Positions 24,078-32,711 of a DNA stretch of 36,678 nucleotides are shown here, in pieces. A model generated the notes under the pieces. The model saw only the letters and a program-made list of their open reading frames with translations, did not search any database and had not been told where the DNA came from. The stretch spans positions 1 through 36,678 of the forward strand of contig JBGPBV010000064.1 of NCBI GenBank assembly GCA_041481445.1. Direction: 5' to 3'. This DNA is from AA29 sp041481445 (GTDB taxonomy: Bacteria > Acidobacteriota > Vicinamibacteria > Fen-336). Each line of letters starts with the position of its first letter. Position 1 is the first letter of the stretch. A program made the position numbers and the translations under genes.

Positions 24078-26377
24078 GCGCCGTCGCCCTCCTCCGGCAC
24101 CGCCGCGCGATCGCGCTCGTGTGGCTGGCCATCGCCGTTGTCCTCGTTCCCTCCGCCCGCCGCGCCTCGAGCGTGCTCGAGGTCTCCACGGCGGAGCTCC
24201 GGCAGGGCGAGGGAGCGGAGGCGGGGCGGCTGCTCCTCGACGGCTTCGATTCCCCCTACGCGCGCTTCGCCGTGCTCGTGCTGAGCGGCATTCCCCCGCC
24301 CGACACCGAGGAGGGGCGCGCCCTCCTCGACGAAGCGCTGGGTGCCCTGGACCTCGTCCCCTTCGTGACCCGTACCCACTCCTTCGTCTCCTCCGGCGAC
24401 CGTTCCATGATCGGCCCCCGCTCCACGTTCGTGGTGGTCGGGCTCGCCCGCGACGAGGCGGGCGCGGAGCCGAATATCGAGGCCCTGCGCGCGGCCACCG
24501 CCGATCTCCCCCGGCGCTGGCGCGTCCGCCATCCGGAGGCCTCCGTGGGCTGGACGGGCCAGGCCGCGCTCGAGTTCGACGTCCGCGCCGCCAGCAGCGC
24601 CGACGCCGCCGCCGCCGAGCGCCGCGCCCTTCCTCTCACCCTCGTCCTGCTCGTGCTCGTCTTCGGCAGCCTGGGCAGCGCGCTCCTCCCCGTCGCGGCC
24701 GGCGCCCTCGCCATCGCGCTGAGCCTGGGGGCGGCCGCGCACCTCGCCCCGCACTGGCCGCTCACCATCCTGCTCGGGAACATCGTCTCGATGATCGGCC
24801 TGGGCGTGGGGATCGACTACGCGCTGCTGATGGTTTACCGGTTCCGCGAGGGTCTGGCCGCGGGATTGCCCCCGGAGGCGGCGGCCGCGGACGCGCTGCG
24901 CCACGCCGGCCACGCGGTGGCCCTCTCGGGCGCGTCGGTCGCGGTCGGGTTCGCCGCGCTGCTTGTGGTGCCCGCCGTGCAGCTCCGCTCGGTGGCGGTG
25001 GGCGGACTCCTCGTCATCACCGCCTCCGTGGCCCTGGCCCTCACCCTGCTGCCCGCCGTCCTGGCCGCCAGCGGCCGCCGCCTCGACGTCCTCGGGATCC
25101 GACGCGCGGGCGCGCCGTCGCGGCGCGAGGAGAGATGGCGCCGATGGGGCACCTGGGTGGCCGGGCACCCGCGGCGCGTCCTGCTCCTGGCCGGACTGCC
25201 CGTGGTGCTGCTCGCATGGCCGGCGCGGCGCATGGTCACCGACCTGCCCAGCGGCGACTGGCTGCCCCACCGCATGGAGTCGGCCCGCGCCACCGCCGCC
25301 CTGCGCGCGATGAAGGGGACGGGGATCGTCCAGAGTCTCCGGCTTGTCGTGCGCCTGCCCGCGACCTCCGGCGCCACCACGCCCGAAGGGTGGCAGGCGG
25401 TGCGCCGCCTGGCCCTGACCCTGCGCGCGGACCCGCGCGCGGACCGCGTGCTCTCGCTGCCGACGCTGGTGGCGGCGGAGGGGCCCGACCCTGTCCTCCT
25501 GTCGCACCTTCCCGCCCACGTCGCCGGCGGCTACCTGAGCCGGGACCGGCGGGACGCGCTGGTCGAGGTCGTGCCCCGCGAGGGGGAATCCCCGTCCGCA
25601 ATGGTGAGGTTCGTGCGGGAGATCCGGGCCCGCGATCCCGTCGCCCTCACCGGCCTTCCCGGCACGCGCGTGCTGGTGGGAGGCCTGCCCGCCCTCAACG
25701 CCGACTACCAGGACGCGATCGGCCGTCGCTCGGCCACCGTCGTCGCCCTCGTCATCGGCGGCACCCTCCTCGCCCTCGCCGCCGGGTTCCGCTCGCTGCT
25801 CATCCCGCTCAAGGCGGTGGCCCTCAACCTGTTGTCCGTGGCCGGCGCCTTCGGGGCGGCCGTGCTCGTGTTCCAGGACGGCCACGGGGCGCGCCTGCTG
25901 GGCCTGGAGTCGCCCATCGACGGCCTCTTCCCGGCCGTGCCCCTCATCGTGTTCTGCGTCGTCTTCGGGCTGAGCATGGACTACGAGGTCTTCCTGATGG
26001 CACGCGTGGTGGAGGGCCACCGCGCCGGGCTCGGGGACGCGGCCGCCCTGGCCGAGGGGATGGCCCGCACGGCGGGAGTGGTCACCAGCGCGGCCGCCAT
26101 CATGATCGGCGTGTTCGCCTGCTTCGCCCTGGGCGACTTCCTGATCGTGAAGATCCTGGGGTTCTGCCTGGCCGTGGCCGTCCTCCTCGACGCCACCCTC
26201 GTGCGCATGGCCGTCGGGCCCGCCCTCTTCTGCCTGGCCGGCACCTGGAACTGGTGGCCGGGGGAGAGGCGGCTAGGAGCGGCGGGGACCGCGATCACGC
26301 GCCCAGCGCTCGAGGGCGCGGGCCACCAGCCGCTCGTGCAGCCGGAAGGGAGCCAGCCGGAGCAGGACCGTCCGTAG
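24074..26377 (+). CDS. MMPL-type RND lipid exporter
   Basis: A 767-residue, about twelve-helix transporter of the MMPL/HpnN class. The two Asp-Tyr proton-relay motifs are present: GVGIDYALLMVYRF (D248, Y249) and GLSMDYEVFLMARV (D636, Y637). Two periplasmic domains lie after TM1 and TM7. MMPL proteins export lipids and glycolipids (for example trehalose mycolates, sulfolipid, hopanoids), which fits the last position of a sulfotransferase/ligase cluster. GTG start overlapping the sulfotransferase stop. The last 34 codons run into the convergent SDR gene (overlap 26273-26377) and are Pro/Gln-rich, unlike a normal MMPL end; the true conserved part ends near residue 730. Confidence 0.92.
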   Translation: MSAVALLRHRRAIALVWLAIAVVLVPSARRASSVLEVSTAELRQGEGAEAGRLLLDGFDSPYARFAVLVLSGIPPPDTEEGRALLDEALGALDLVPFVTRTHSFVSSGDRSMIGPRSTFVVVGLARDEAGAEPNIEALRAATADLPRRWRVRHPEASVGWTGQAALEFDVRAASSADAAAAERRALPLTLVLLVLVFGSLGSALLPVAAGALAIALSLGAAAHLAPHWPLTILLGNIVSMIGLGVGIDYALLMVYRFREGLAAGLPPEAAAADALRHAGHAVALSGASVAVGFAALLVVPAVQLRSVAVGGLLVITASVALALTLLPAVLAASGRRLDVLGIRRAGAPSRREERWRRWGTWVAGHPRRVLLLAGLPVVLLAWPARRMVTDLPSGDWLPHRMESARATAALRAMKGTGIVQSLRLVVRLPATSGATTPEGWQAVRRLALTLRADPRADRVLSLPTLVAAEGPDPVLLSHLPAHVAGGYLSRDRRDALVEVVPREGESPSAMVRFVREIRARDPVALTGLPGTRVLVGGLPALNADYQDAIGRRSATVVALVIGGTLLALAAGFRSLLIPLKAVALNLLSVAGAFGAAVLVFQDGHGARLLGLESPIDGLFPAVPLIVFCVVFGLSMDYEVFLMARVVEGHRAGLGDAAALAEGMARTAGVVTSAAAIMIGVFACFALGDFLIVKILGFCLAVAVLLDATLVRMAVGPALFCLAGTWNWWPGERRLGAAGTAITRPALEGAGHQPLVQPEGSQPEQDRP

Positions 26378-27139
26378 CCGCGCGTCGGGGCCGACGGGGC
26401 GGCGGAGGGCGGGCCGGCGCTGGTCGATGAGGGAGACGACCACGCGCGCCACCTCCGCCGGGTCGCGGGCGAAGCGATCGGCGATGCGCGTCACCAGGCG
26501 GTCGAGGCCCTCGACGTAGGGCGCGTACGGGCTGTCCGGGTCGCGCGCGTGGCGGGCCAGGCGGCGGTTGCGCCCGAAGATGTCGGTGCGGAAGGCCCCC
26601 GGCTCCACCAGCACGACACGAACGCCGAAGAGGGCGAGCTCGTGGCGGAAGGCCTCGCCCATGGCCTCCAGCGCGAACTTGGAGGAGGCGTACGCGCCCA
26701 TCCCGGGCATGGCGGAGCGGCCCGCCATCGACGACAGGAAGACGACGAGGCCCGACGACGCGCGCAGGTGGGGCAGGGCGGCCCGGGTCATGCTCCAGGC
26801 CCCGAAGACGTTGACGTCGAACACCTGGCGCAGCTCGTCTTCGTCGAGCTGCTCCAAGAAGCCGCCCAGGGCCACCCCGGCGTTGTTGACGAGGACGTCG
26901 AGCCGGCCCTGCTCGCGCACCACCCGCTCCACCGCCGCCGTGCGCTCCTCGGGGCGGCGCACGTCGAGGGCGAGCGGCGTGACCGGCCGCTCACCCGCCC
27001 CTTCCGTCCCCGTGGCCGCGGAGGCGAGGTCGCGGAGGCCGGCGTAGACGACGTGGCCGGCCCCCGCGGCCGCCCGCGCGGTGGCGCGGCCGATCCCGGA
27101 GCCGGCGCCGGTGATCAGGACGACTCGTGGTGCGCTCAC
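26273..27139 (-). CDS. SDR-family NAD(P)-dependent oxidoreductase
   Basis: A 288-residue classical SDR. It has TGAGSGIG (10-17) for cofactor binding, NNAG (85-88), catalytic S136/S137 and the YxxxK pair Y150/K154 (GAYASSK). No Asp follows the second strand at the usual NAD-selecting position, so NADP is likely but not certain. Substrate unknown. GTG start with a GGGAG Shine-Dalgarno; a TATAGT box sits 17 nt upstream. Convergent with the MMPL exporter, overlapping its 3' end by 105 nt. Given the location it may reduce a keto group made by the upstream cluster (inference). Confidence 0.92.
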   Translation of the reverse strand: MSAPRVVLITGAGSGIGRATARAAAGAGHVVYAGLRDLASAATGTEGAGERPVTPLALDVRRPEERTAAVERVVREQGRLDVLVNNAGVALGGFLEQLDEDELRQVFDVNVFGAWSMTRAALPHLRASSGLVVFLSSMAGRSAMPGMGAYASSKFALEAMGEAFRHELALFGVRVVLVEPGAFRTDIFGRNRRLARHARDPDSPYAPYVEGLDRLVTRIADRFARDPAEVARVVVSLIDQRRPALRRPVGPDARLRTVLLRLAPFRLHERLVARALERWARDRGPRRS

Positions 27140-27423
27140 CCGCTCCCGCCGCCCGGACTATACCCCCGGCCTCCCGGTGCGACGCTGTCCATCACTTGAC
27201 TCCGGACTTCGAGCTGGTGTGCCTGGCCGTCTCCGCCATCAACGGCTGCGAGGCCTGCGTCCAGTCCCACGAGAAGGTCGTGATCGAGGGCGGCCTCACC
27301 GAGGACCAGGTCAACGATGCCGTCCGCATCGCCGCCACCGTGCACGCGGCGGCGGTGGCCCTGGAGATGGAGGAGGCCAGGGTGGCCGCGCCCGCCGCCG
27401 CCGAGGCCGTCACGAGCTCCTGA
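27127..27423 (+). pseudogene. 5'-truncated AhpD/carboxymuconolactone-decarboxylase-like fragment
   Basis: The open frame ends at 27423. Its last 75 codons match the C-terminal half of AhpD: FELVCLAVSAINGCEACVQS, with the peroxidatic Cys-x-x-Cys (NGCEAC) and the downstream His (SHE). AhpD is usually about 175 residues; the N-terminal half, which carries the rest of the domain, is missing. Upstream sequence in this frame (MVRSPAPAARTIPPAS) is not domain-like and overlaps the divergent SDR start. An in-frame TTG at 27196 could give a 75-residue product. Most likely a gene remnant. A small active CxxC protein cannot be excluded. Confidence 0.6.
27157..27162 (-). promoter_or_regulatory. putative -10 box (TATAGT) of the SDR gene
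   Basis: Minus-strand TATAGT 17 nt before the GTG at 27139, followed by a GGGAG Shine-Dalgarno. No -35 consensus lies 16-18 nt upstream. It is inside the remnant AhpD-like frame. Confidence 0.35.
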
Positions 27424-27454
27424 CCTCGGCGTCACCGGGGCGCCATCTGCTCCG

Positions 27455-27483
27455 TTGACACTCCCGGCGAGGACGGCTAGTCT
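27455..27483 (+). promoter_or_regulatory. sigma70-like promoter for the TonB-dependent receptor
   Basis: TTGACA (27455-27460), exactly 17 nt, then TAGTCT (27478-27483). The -35 is perfect. The leader to the ATG at 27601 is about 110 nt and contains the palindrome at 27541-27556. Confidence 0.6.
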
Positions 27484-27540
27484 GGCCGCTCAGCCGCCGC
27501 TTTCATGCTCGGGAGCCCCGTCCACGTTCGAGCCGCCTTG

Positions 27541-27556
27541 GCGCGTTCCAACGCGC
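27541..27556 (+). repeat. 7-bp perfect palindrome in the receptor leader
   Basis: GCGCGTT-CC-AACGCGC, arms of seven with a 2-nt spacer, about 55 nt downstream of the -10. It may be an operator for the receptor gene or an RNA hairpin. Confidence 0.4.
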
Positions 27557-27600
27557 GGGCGGCTCTCTTCGTCCCCCTCCGCGGCACAGGAGAAGAATCG

Positions 27601-30600
27601 ATGACGAGGAAGCTGTTCAGCGTATTGGCCGTCCTCTTCGCGACCGTCGGCCTCGTGGCCCTGCCCACGCCGGCCCGGGCGCAGTCGCAGGCCGCGGGCG
27701 GCGCCATCGAGGGCACGGTGACCGACCAGTCGGGTGCCGTGCTCCCCGGCGTGACCATCACCGTCCGCAACACCGCCACCGGCGTCACCCGTACGACCAC
27801 GACGGAGGCGGCCGGGCTGTACCGCGCCCCCCTCCTCCCCGTCGGGCCCTACGAGGTCACGGCCGCCCTCGCCGGCTTCTCGACCACGAAGCGGTCGAAC
27901 CTGACCCTCAGCATCGGCCAGACCCTGACCGCCGACATCCAGATGAACGTGTCGGGGGCGCAGGAGGAGGTGACGGTCAGCGCGGAGGCGCCGGTGATCG
28001 ACCCCGCCCGCACCCACCAGGCCACCACGGTGGGGGCGATGGCCGTGTCCAACCTGCCCGTCAACGGGCGGAACTTCATCGACTTCGCCCTGACCACGCC
28101 CGGGGTCACGCGCGACACGCGGAGCGGAGACATCAGCTTCGCCGGCCAGCGCGGCATCCTCAACAGCCTCGTCATCGACGGCGCCGACAACAACAACACC
28201 TTCTTCGGCCAGACCCTGGGCCGCACGGGCTCGGGCCGCGCTCCCTACCAGTTCAGCCAGGACGCCGTGCAGGAGTTCCAGGTCAACCGCAACGCCTATG
28301 CCGCGGAGTACGGGCGCGCGGGGGGCGCGGTCATCAACGTGGTGACCAAGTCCGGCACCAACGACTTCCACGGCTCCGCCTTCGAGTTCTTCCGTGACAA
28401 GTCGCTCAACGCCAACACCTGGGCCAACAAGGTCCGCACCCCGATCACGCCCCGCCAGCCCTTCCGCATCCACCAGTTCGGCGGATCGGTCGGCGGCCCC
28501 ATCCAGAAGGACAAGGCGTTCTTCTTCTTCTCCTACGACGGCCAGCGCCGGGATCTCCCGAACGCCATCACGCCCCTGACCGTCACCGTGCCCCCCGCCA
28601 CCCTCAACAGCACGGATCCGAACGTGCAGGCGGGGCTCGCCCTCATCGACACCAAGAACCAGGACTACACGCTGACCCGCAACCAGGACGTGTTCCTGGC
28701 CAAGGTGGACTACCAGTTCGACCCCAAGCACCGCCTGAGCGTGCGCTACAACCACCAGAACTTCACGGGCGGCAACAACGAGAGCACGGGCGCCACCAGC
28801 GCCGAGGAGCACACCGGCAACAGCCTCGTGCACACGCGCTCCCTCAACGCCGTGCTCTCGTCGGTCTTCAGCTCGACCTTCTACAACGAGCTGCGCGCAC
28901 AGTGGGGCAAGGACCAGGAGCCGGGGGAGGCCAACACCAACGACCCCGAGGTCACTGCGCGAGAGGGATCGGCGACGGTGCTCGTCTTCGGACGCAACTT
29001 CTTCAGCCCGCGCGAGACCACCATCAAGCGCTTCCAGGTCGCGGACGCCGTGACCTGGATCCGGGGCGCGCACTCCCTCAAGACCGGCTTCGACCTCAAC
29101 TTCGACAACATCTTCAACTACTTCCCCGGCAACTTCGGCGGGCGCTACGTGTTCAGCTCGATCGCCAGCCTCGGCCGGGGCATCCCCAACGGGTCGGGCG
29201 AGAGCTACCAGCAGGCCTTCGCGGGACCGGGGACCACGGGGCCGGAGACGCATCCGGACCTCAAGGAGTACGCCGTCTTCGTGCAGGACGAGTGGAAGGC
29301 CAGCCGCAAGCTCACCTTCAGCTTCGGCCTGCGCTACGACCTGCAGGACATCGCGCAGCCCGACGTGCGCAACCCCGACCCGCAGCTGGCCGCCGCCGGC
29401 ATCGACACCAGCTTCATCCACGTCGACAAGAACGACTTTGCGCCGCGCCTGGGCTTCTCCTACACGCCCAACTCCAAGACGGTGGTCCGGGGCGGCTACG
29501 GGCTCTTCTACGGCCGCACGCCCTCGATCATGATCGGCACCGCCCACAGCGGCAACGCCATCAACGTCCAGACCATCACCTTCACGGGCGCGCTGGTGCC
29601 GAAGTACCCGGCGGTGTTCGCCACCATCCCGACCGGAGCCGCCCTGCCCCGGCCGTCCATCCAGTTCTTCGACCCCGAGTTCGAGAACCCCGAGGTGCAC
29701 CAGGCCAGCCTCGGCTTCGAGCGCGCGCTGAGCAACGACGTGTCGTTGGCGGTCAGCTACCTGTTCGTGGCCGGGCGCAAGCTGGCCCTCTCGCGCGACT
29801 TCAACGTCGGGGCCGCGGTGCCCACCGCGATCCCGATCCAGGGCGGCGGCAGCGTCACCGTGGACCGCTTCCCGACGCGGCCCTTCAGCAACTTCGACCG
29901 CGTGGTGCGCTTCGAGAGCACCGGCCGCTCGAACTACAACGGCGCCACCCTCGAGATCAAGAAGCGCTTCGGCGGGCGGTTCCTCGGCAACCTCGCCTAC
30001 ACGCTGAGCGAGGTCAAGGACAACAACCCCGACTCCGTCAACGTGGTCCTGGGGGGCGGCGACGACGCGCGCTTCCCCGCCAACCCCGCCAATCGCGACG
30101 CCGACTACGCGGACGGCCAGAACGACGTGCGGCACCGCCTGGTCTTCAGCGGCTACTGGAACATCGACTACTTCAAGGACTCCGGCGCGGTGACCAAGGC
30201 CCTGCTCAACGACTGGTCCCTGAGCTGGATCGCGACGGCGTTCAGCGGCTACGCGTACTCCGAGCTCGTCGTGAACGACCTCAACGGAGACGGCAACCGC
30301 AGCAACGACATGGTGCCCGGCAGCCGCGACAGCCACCGCCTGCCCTGGACGAAGAACCTCGACCTGCGCCTGTCCCGGCACATCCCGATGGGCAAGCAGC
30401 TCCGGCTGGAGCTGATGGCGGAGGCGTTCAACGTGTTCAACACCACGAACATCAGCGCCCAGAACCGCAACCTGTACAACTTCACGAACGGGGTGCTGAT
30501 CCCGCAGACCAACCTGTCCAACCCGCGGTCCAACTTCGGCTTCGACAGCAGCACCCAGGTCAACTTCGAGGACACGCAGCGGATCGTCCAGCTGGCCGCG

Positions 30601-30615
30601 AAGATCACCTTTTGA
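27601..30615 (+). CDS. TonB-dependent receptor with CarboxypepD_reg-like N-terminal domain
   Basis: A 1004-residue outer-membrane protein. It starts with a Sec signal peptide (about 1-30) and continues with a carboxypeptidase-regulatory-like beta-sandwich (about 30-115; GTVTDQSGAVLPGVTITV). The plug follows (VSNLPVNGRNFIDFAL, then VIDGADNNNTFF) and leads into a long beta-barrel ending in the terminal Phe of outer-membrane proteins (LAAKITF). This Oar-like architecture is abundant in Acidobacteria and is thought to import oligosaccharides, peptides or metal chelates, but its ligand is not shown. ATG at 27601 has an AGGAGA Shine-Dalgarno at 27588-27593; an in-frame start at 27505 would add 32 non-signal-like residues. 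Flanked by a good promoter upstream and hairpins downstream. Confidence 0.94.
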   Translation: MTRKLFSVLAVLFATVGLVALPTPARAQSQAAGGAIEGTVTDQSGAVLPGVTITVRNTATGVTRTTTTEAAGLYRAPLLPVGPYEVTAALAGFSTTKRSNLTLSIGQTLTADIQMNVSGAQEEVTVSAEAPVIDPARTHQATTVGAMAVSNLPVNGRNFIDFALTTPGVTRDTRSGDISFAGQRGILNSLVIDGADNNNTFFGQTLGRTGSGRAPYQFSQDAVQEFQVNRNAYAAEYGRAGGAVINVVTKSGTNDFHGSAFEFFRDKSLNANTWANKVRTPITPRQPFRIHQFGGSVGGPIQKDKAFFFFSYDGQRRDLPNAITPLTVTVPPATLNSTDPNVQAGLALIDTKNQDYTLTRNQDVFLAKVDYQFDPKHRLSVRYNHQNFTGGNNESTGATSAEEHTGNSLVHTRSLNAVLSSVFSSTFYNELRAQWGKDQEPGEANTNDPEVTAREGSATVLVFGRNFFSPRETTIKRFQVADAVTWIRGAHSLKTGFDLNFDNIFNYFPGNFGGRYVFSSIASLGRGIPNGSGESYQQAFAGPGTTGPETHPDLKEYAVFVQDEWKASRKLTFSFGLRYDLQDIAQPDVRNPDPQLAAAGIDTSFIHVDKNDFAPRLGFSYTPNSKTVVRGGYGLFYGRTPSIMIGTAHSGNAINVQTITFTGALVPKYPAVFATIPTGAALPRPSIQFFDPEFENPEVHQASLGFERALSNDVSLAVSYLFVAGRKLALSRDFNVGAAVPTAIPIQGGGSVTVDRFPTRPFSNFDRVVRFESTGRSNYNGATLEIKKRFGGRFLGNLAYTLSEVKDNNPDSVNVVLGGGDDARFPANPANRDADYADGQNDVRHRLVFSGYWNIDYFKDSGAVTKALLNDWSLSWIATAFSGYAYSELVVNDLNGDGNRSNDMVPGSRDSHRLPWTKNLDLRLSRHIPMGKQLRLELMAEAFNVFNTTNISAQNRNLYNFTNGVLIPQTNLSNPRSNFGFDSSTQVNFEDTQRIVQLAAKITF

Positions 30616-30617
30616 TC

Positions 30618-30670
30618 TCAGGGGGGGAACGCTCCGCGTCCCCACGGATGGGCTCCGGCTCCCCCCCTGA
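30618..30670. repeat. 10-bp perfect inverted repeat after the receptor gene
   Basis: TCAGGGGGGG (30618-30627) and CCCCCCCTGA (30661-30670) are exact reverse complements with a 33-nt loop. They begin just after the receptor stop. They could form a large hairpin that ends transcription or protects the 3' end. Confidence 0.5.
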
Positions 30671-30684
30671 AACCCCCCGTCGCT

Positions 30685-30711
30685 CGCCGCCGCCTCAACG
30701 GGGCGGCGGCG
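30685..30711 (+). terminator. GC-rich hairpin, possible terminator
   Basis: CGCCGCCGCC (30685-30694) pairs perfectly with GGCGGCGGCG (30702-30711) around a 7-nt loop. No U-tract follows, so it is a weak intrinsic terminator candidate; high-GC genomes often lack the tract. Confidence 0.4.
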
Positions 30712-30746
30712 CGCTCACTGGAATCGCCCGTCCCTCCTCGTCGCGG

Positions 30747-30752
30747 TATCCT
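30747..30752 (+). promoter_or_regulatory. putative -10 box (TATCCT) of nadE, leaderless arrangement
   Basis: TATCCT ends 8 nt before the ATG at 30761. No Shine-Dalgarno is present. No good -35 is seen. Confidence 0.4.
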
Positions 30753-30760
30753 TCTCTTCG

Positions 30761-32707
30761 ATGAGCACCGCGCCCTTCGGGTTCCTGCGGGTCGGCGCGG
30801 CATGTCCGCGCGTGTGGGTGGCCGACCCCGCCCGGAACGTCGAGGAGATCCTGCGCCTGGTCGAGGAGGCGCGGACGCGCGGCGTCCAGCTCCTGGTCTT
30901 CCCGGAGCTGAGCCTCACCAGCTACACCGCCGGCGACCTCTTCTTCTCGCTGCGCACGCTGGTCGGGGGCGCGGAGCGGGCCCTGGGCCGCCTGCTGGAG
31001 GCCACGGCCGCGCACCGCATGGTGGTGATGGTGGGGCTGCCCGTCAACGTCGACGGCAAGCTCTTCAACACCGCCGCCGTCGCGCAGGGCGGGCGGCTGG
31101 TGGGGGTCGTCCCCAAGACCTACCTGCCCGGCTACAAGGAGTACTACGAGGAGCGATGGTTCGCCTCCAGCCGGGAGGCGCTCGGCCACGAGGTGCGTCT
31201 GGCCGGCCAGACCGTGCCCTTCGGCACCGAGCTCCTGTTCGCGGTCGAGGACGAGCCGGGGGTCGTCATCGGCGTCGAGATCTGCGAGGACCTGTGGGCG
31301 ACCGTGCCCCCGAGCAGCCTCCACGCCCTGGCCGGGGCCACCGTCCTCGTGAACCTCTCCGCCTCCAACGAGCTCGTGGCCAAGGCCGAGTACCGCCGCG
31401 AGCTGGTGAAGGTGCAGTCCGGCCGGTCGGTGGCCGCCTACGTCTACGCCAACAACGGCGTGCACGAGTCGACCACCGACGTGGTGTTCGCCGGCCAGCT
31501 CCTGGTCGCGGAGAACGCCGTGATCCTGGCCGAAGGCCGGCGCTTCCGGCGCGAGGGGGAGCTGATCGTCACCGACGTGGACACCGAGCGGCTCACCGTG
31601 GAGCGGATGCGCCAGACGACGTTCTCCGACGGCGTGCACATCCTGCCCCGGCCCTACCGGCGGCTGACCCTCCAGGCCATCCCCGCCCCCCAGCCGCACA
31701 CCCTGGTCCGGAGCATCGATCCCCACCCGTTCGTGCCCTCCGATCCCGCCCTCCTCGACGAGCGTTGCGACGAGGTCTTCTCGATCCAGACCGCGGGCCT
31801 CGCCAAGCGGCTCGAGCACACCGGGGTCAAGCGGGTCACCCTCGGCCTCTCCGGCGGCCTCGACTCGACCCTGGCCCTCCTCGTGGTGGACCGCACGTTC
31901 GACCTGCTCGGCCTGCCGCGGGAGGGGATCCTGACCGTCACCATGCCCGGCTTCGGGACCACCGAGCGCACGCTCCACAGCGCGCGCGAGCTGGCCGCCG
32001 CCTCCGGCGTGCACCTGCGCGAGATCGACATCCGGCCGGCCTGCCTCCAGCACATGAAGGACATCGGGCTGGACGCCCAGGACACCTCCTCCCTCGCCTT
32101 CGAGAACATGCAGGCGCGCGAGCGCACGCAGGTCCTGATGGACCTCGCCAACAAGGAAGGCGCCCTCCACGTCGGCACCAGCGACCTCAGCGAGCTGGCC
32201 CTGGGCTGGTCCACCTTCGGGGGCGACCAGATCTCGATGTACCACGTGAACGCCGGCGTCCCCAAGACGCTGGTGCGCCAGCTCGTGGGCTGGGTGGCCT
32301 CGCATCGCGCGTCCGCGCGCGAGCGGGACGTGCTGCAGGCGATCCTGGACACGCCGGTCTCGCCCGAGCTCCTGCCCCCGCGCGCGGACGGGGCCATCGC
32401 CCAGCGCACGGAGGAGCTGCTGGGGCCGTACGAGGCCCACGACTTCTTCCTGTTCTGCCTGGTGCGCCTGGGCGCGGGGCCGCGCAAGACGCTGTTCCTG
32501 GCCCGCCACGCCTTCGCCTCTCTCTACGACGAGGACGCGCTGCGGGGCTGGCTCAGGGTGTTCGTGACGCGGTTCTTCGACCAGCAGTACAAGCGCTCGA
32601 TGGCTCCCGACGGGCCCAAGGTGGGCTCGGTCAGCCTCTCCCCGCGCGGCGACTGGCGGATGCCGTCCGACGCCTCCAAGGCGGCGTGGCTGGCCGAATT
32701 GGAGTGA
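30761..32707 (+). CDS. nadE: glutamine-dependent NAD+ synthetase
   Basis: Makes NAD+ from nicotinic acid adenine dinucleotide, ATP and glutamine. The 648-residue protein has an N-terminal nitrilase-fold glutaminase domain with the Glu-Lys-Cys triad E49 (FPELSLTSY), K119 (PKTYLPGYKEYYE) and C175 (GVEICEDLW). A C-terminal synthetase domain carries the ATP PP-loop SGGLDST (364-370) and GTSDLSELALGW. Length fits the family. ATG at 30761 is preceded only by a TATCCT box. The PilZ gene follows 4 nt after its stop. Confidence 0.95.
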   Translation: MSTAPFGFLRVGAACPRVWVADPARNVEEILRLVEEARTRGVQLLVFPELSLTSYTAGDLFFSLRTLVGGAERALGRLLEATAAHRMVVMVGLPVNVDGKLFNTAAVAQGGRLVGVVPKTYLPGYKEYYEERWFASSREALGHEVRLAGQTVPFGTELLFAVEDEPGVVIGVEICEDLWATVPPSSLHALAGATVLVNLSASNELVAKAEYRRELVKVQSGRSVAAYVYANNGVHESTTDVVFAGQLLVAENAVILAEGRRFRREGELIVTDVDTERLTVERMRQTTFSDGVHILPRPYRRLTLQAIPAPQPHTLVRSIDPHPFVPSDPALLDERCDEVFSIQTAGLAKRLEHTGVKRVTLGLSGGLDSTLALLVVDRTFDLLGLPREGILTVTMPGFGTTERTLHSARELAAASGVHLREIDIRPACLQHMKDIGLDAQDTSSLAFENMQARERTQVLMDLANKEGALHVGTSDLSELALGWSTFGGDQISMYHVNAGVPKTLVRQLVGWVASHRASARERDVLQAILDTPVSPELLPPRADGAIAQRTEELLGPYEAHDFFLFCLVRLGAGPRKTLFLARHAFASLYDEDALRGWLRVFVTRFFDQQYKRSMAPDGPKVGSVSLSPRGDWRMPSDASKAAWLAELE

Positions 32708-32711
32708 TACG

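Noticed and set aside
27490..30645. Long minus-strand frame (about 1051 codons) opposite the TonB-dependent receptor
   Set aside because: Val/Glu/Gly/Arg-rich with no domain; the plus-strand receptor has a signal peptide, promoter and terminal Phe.
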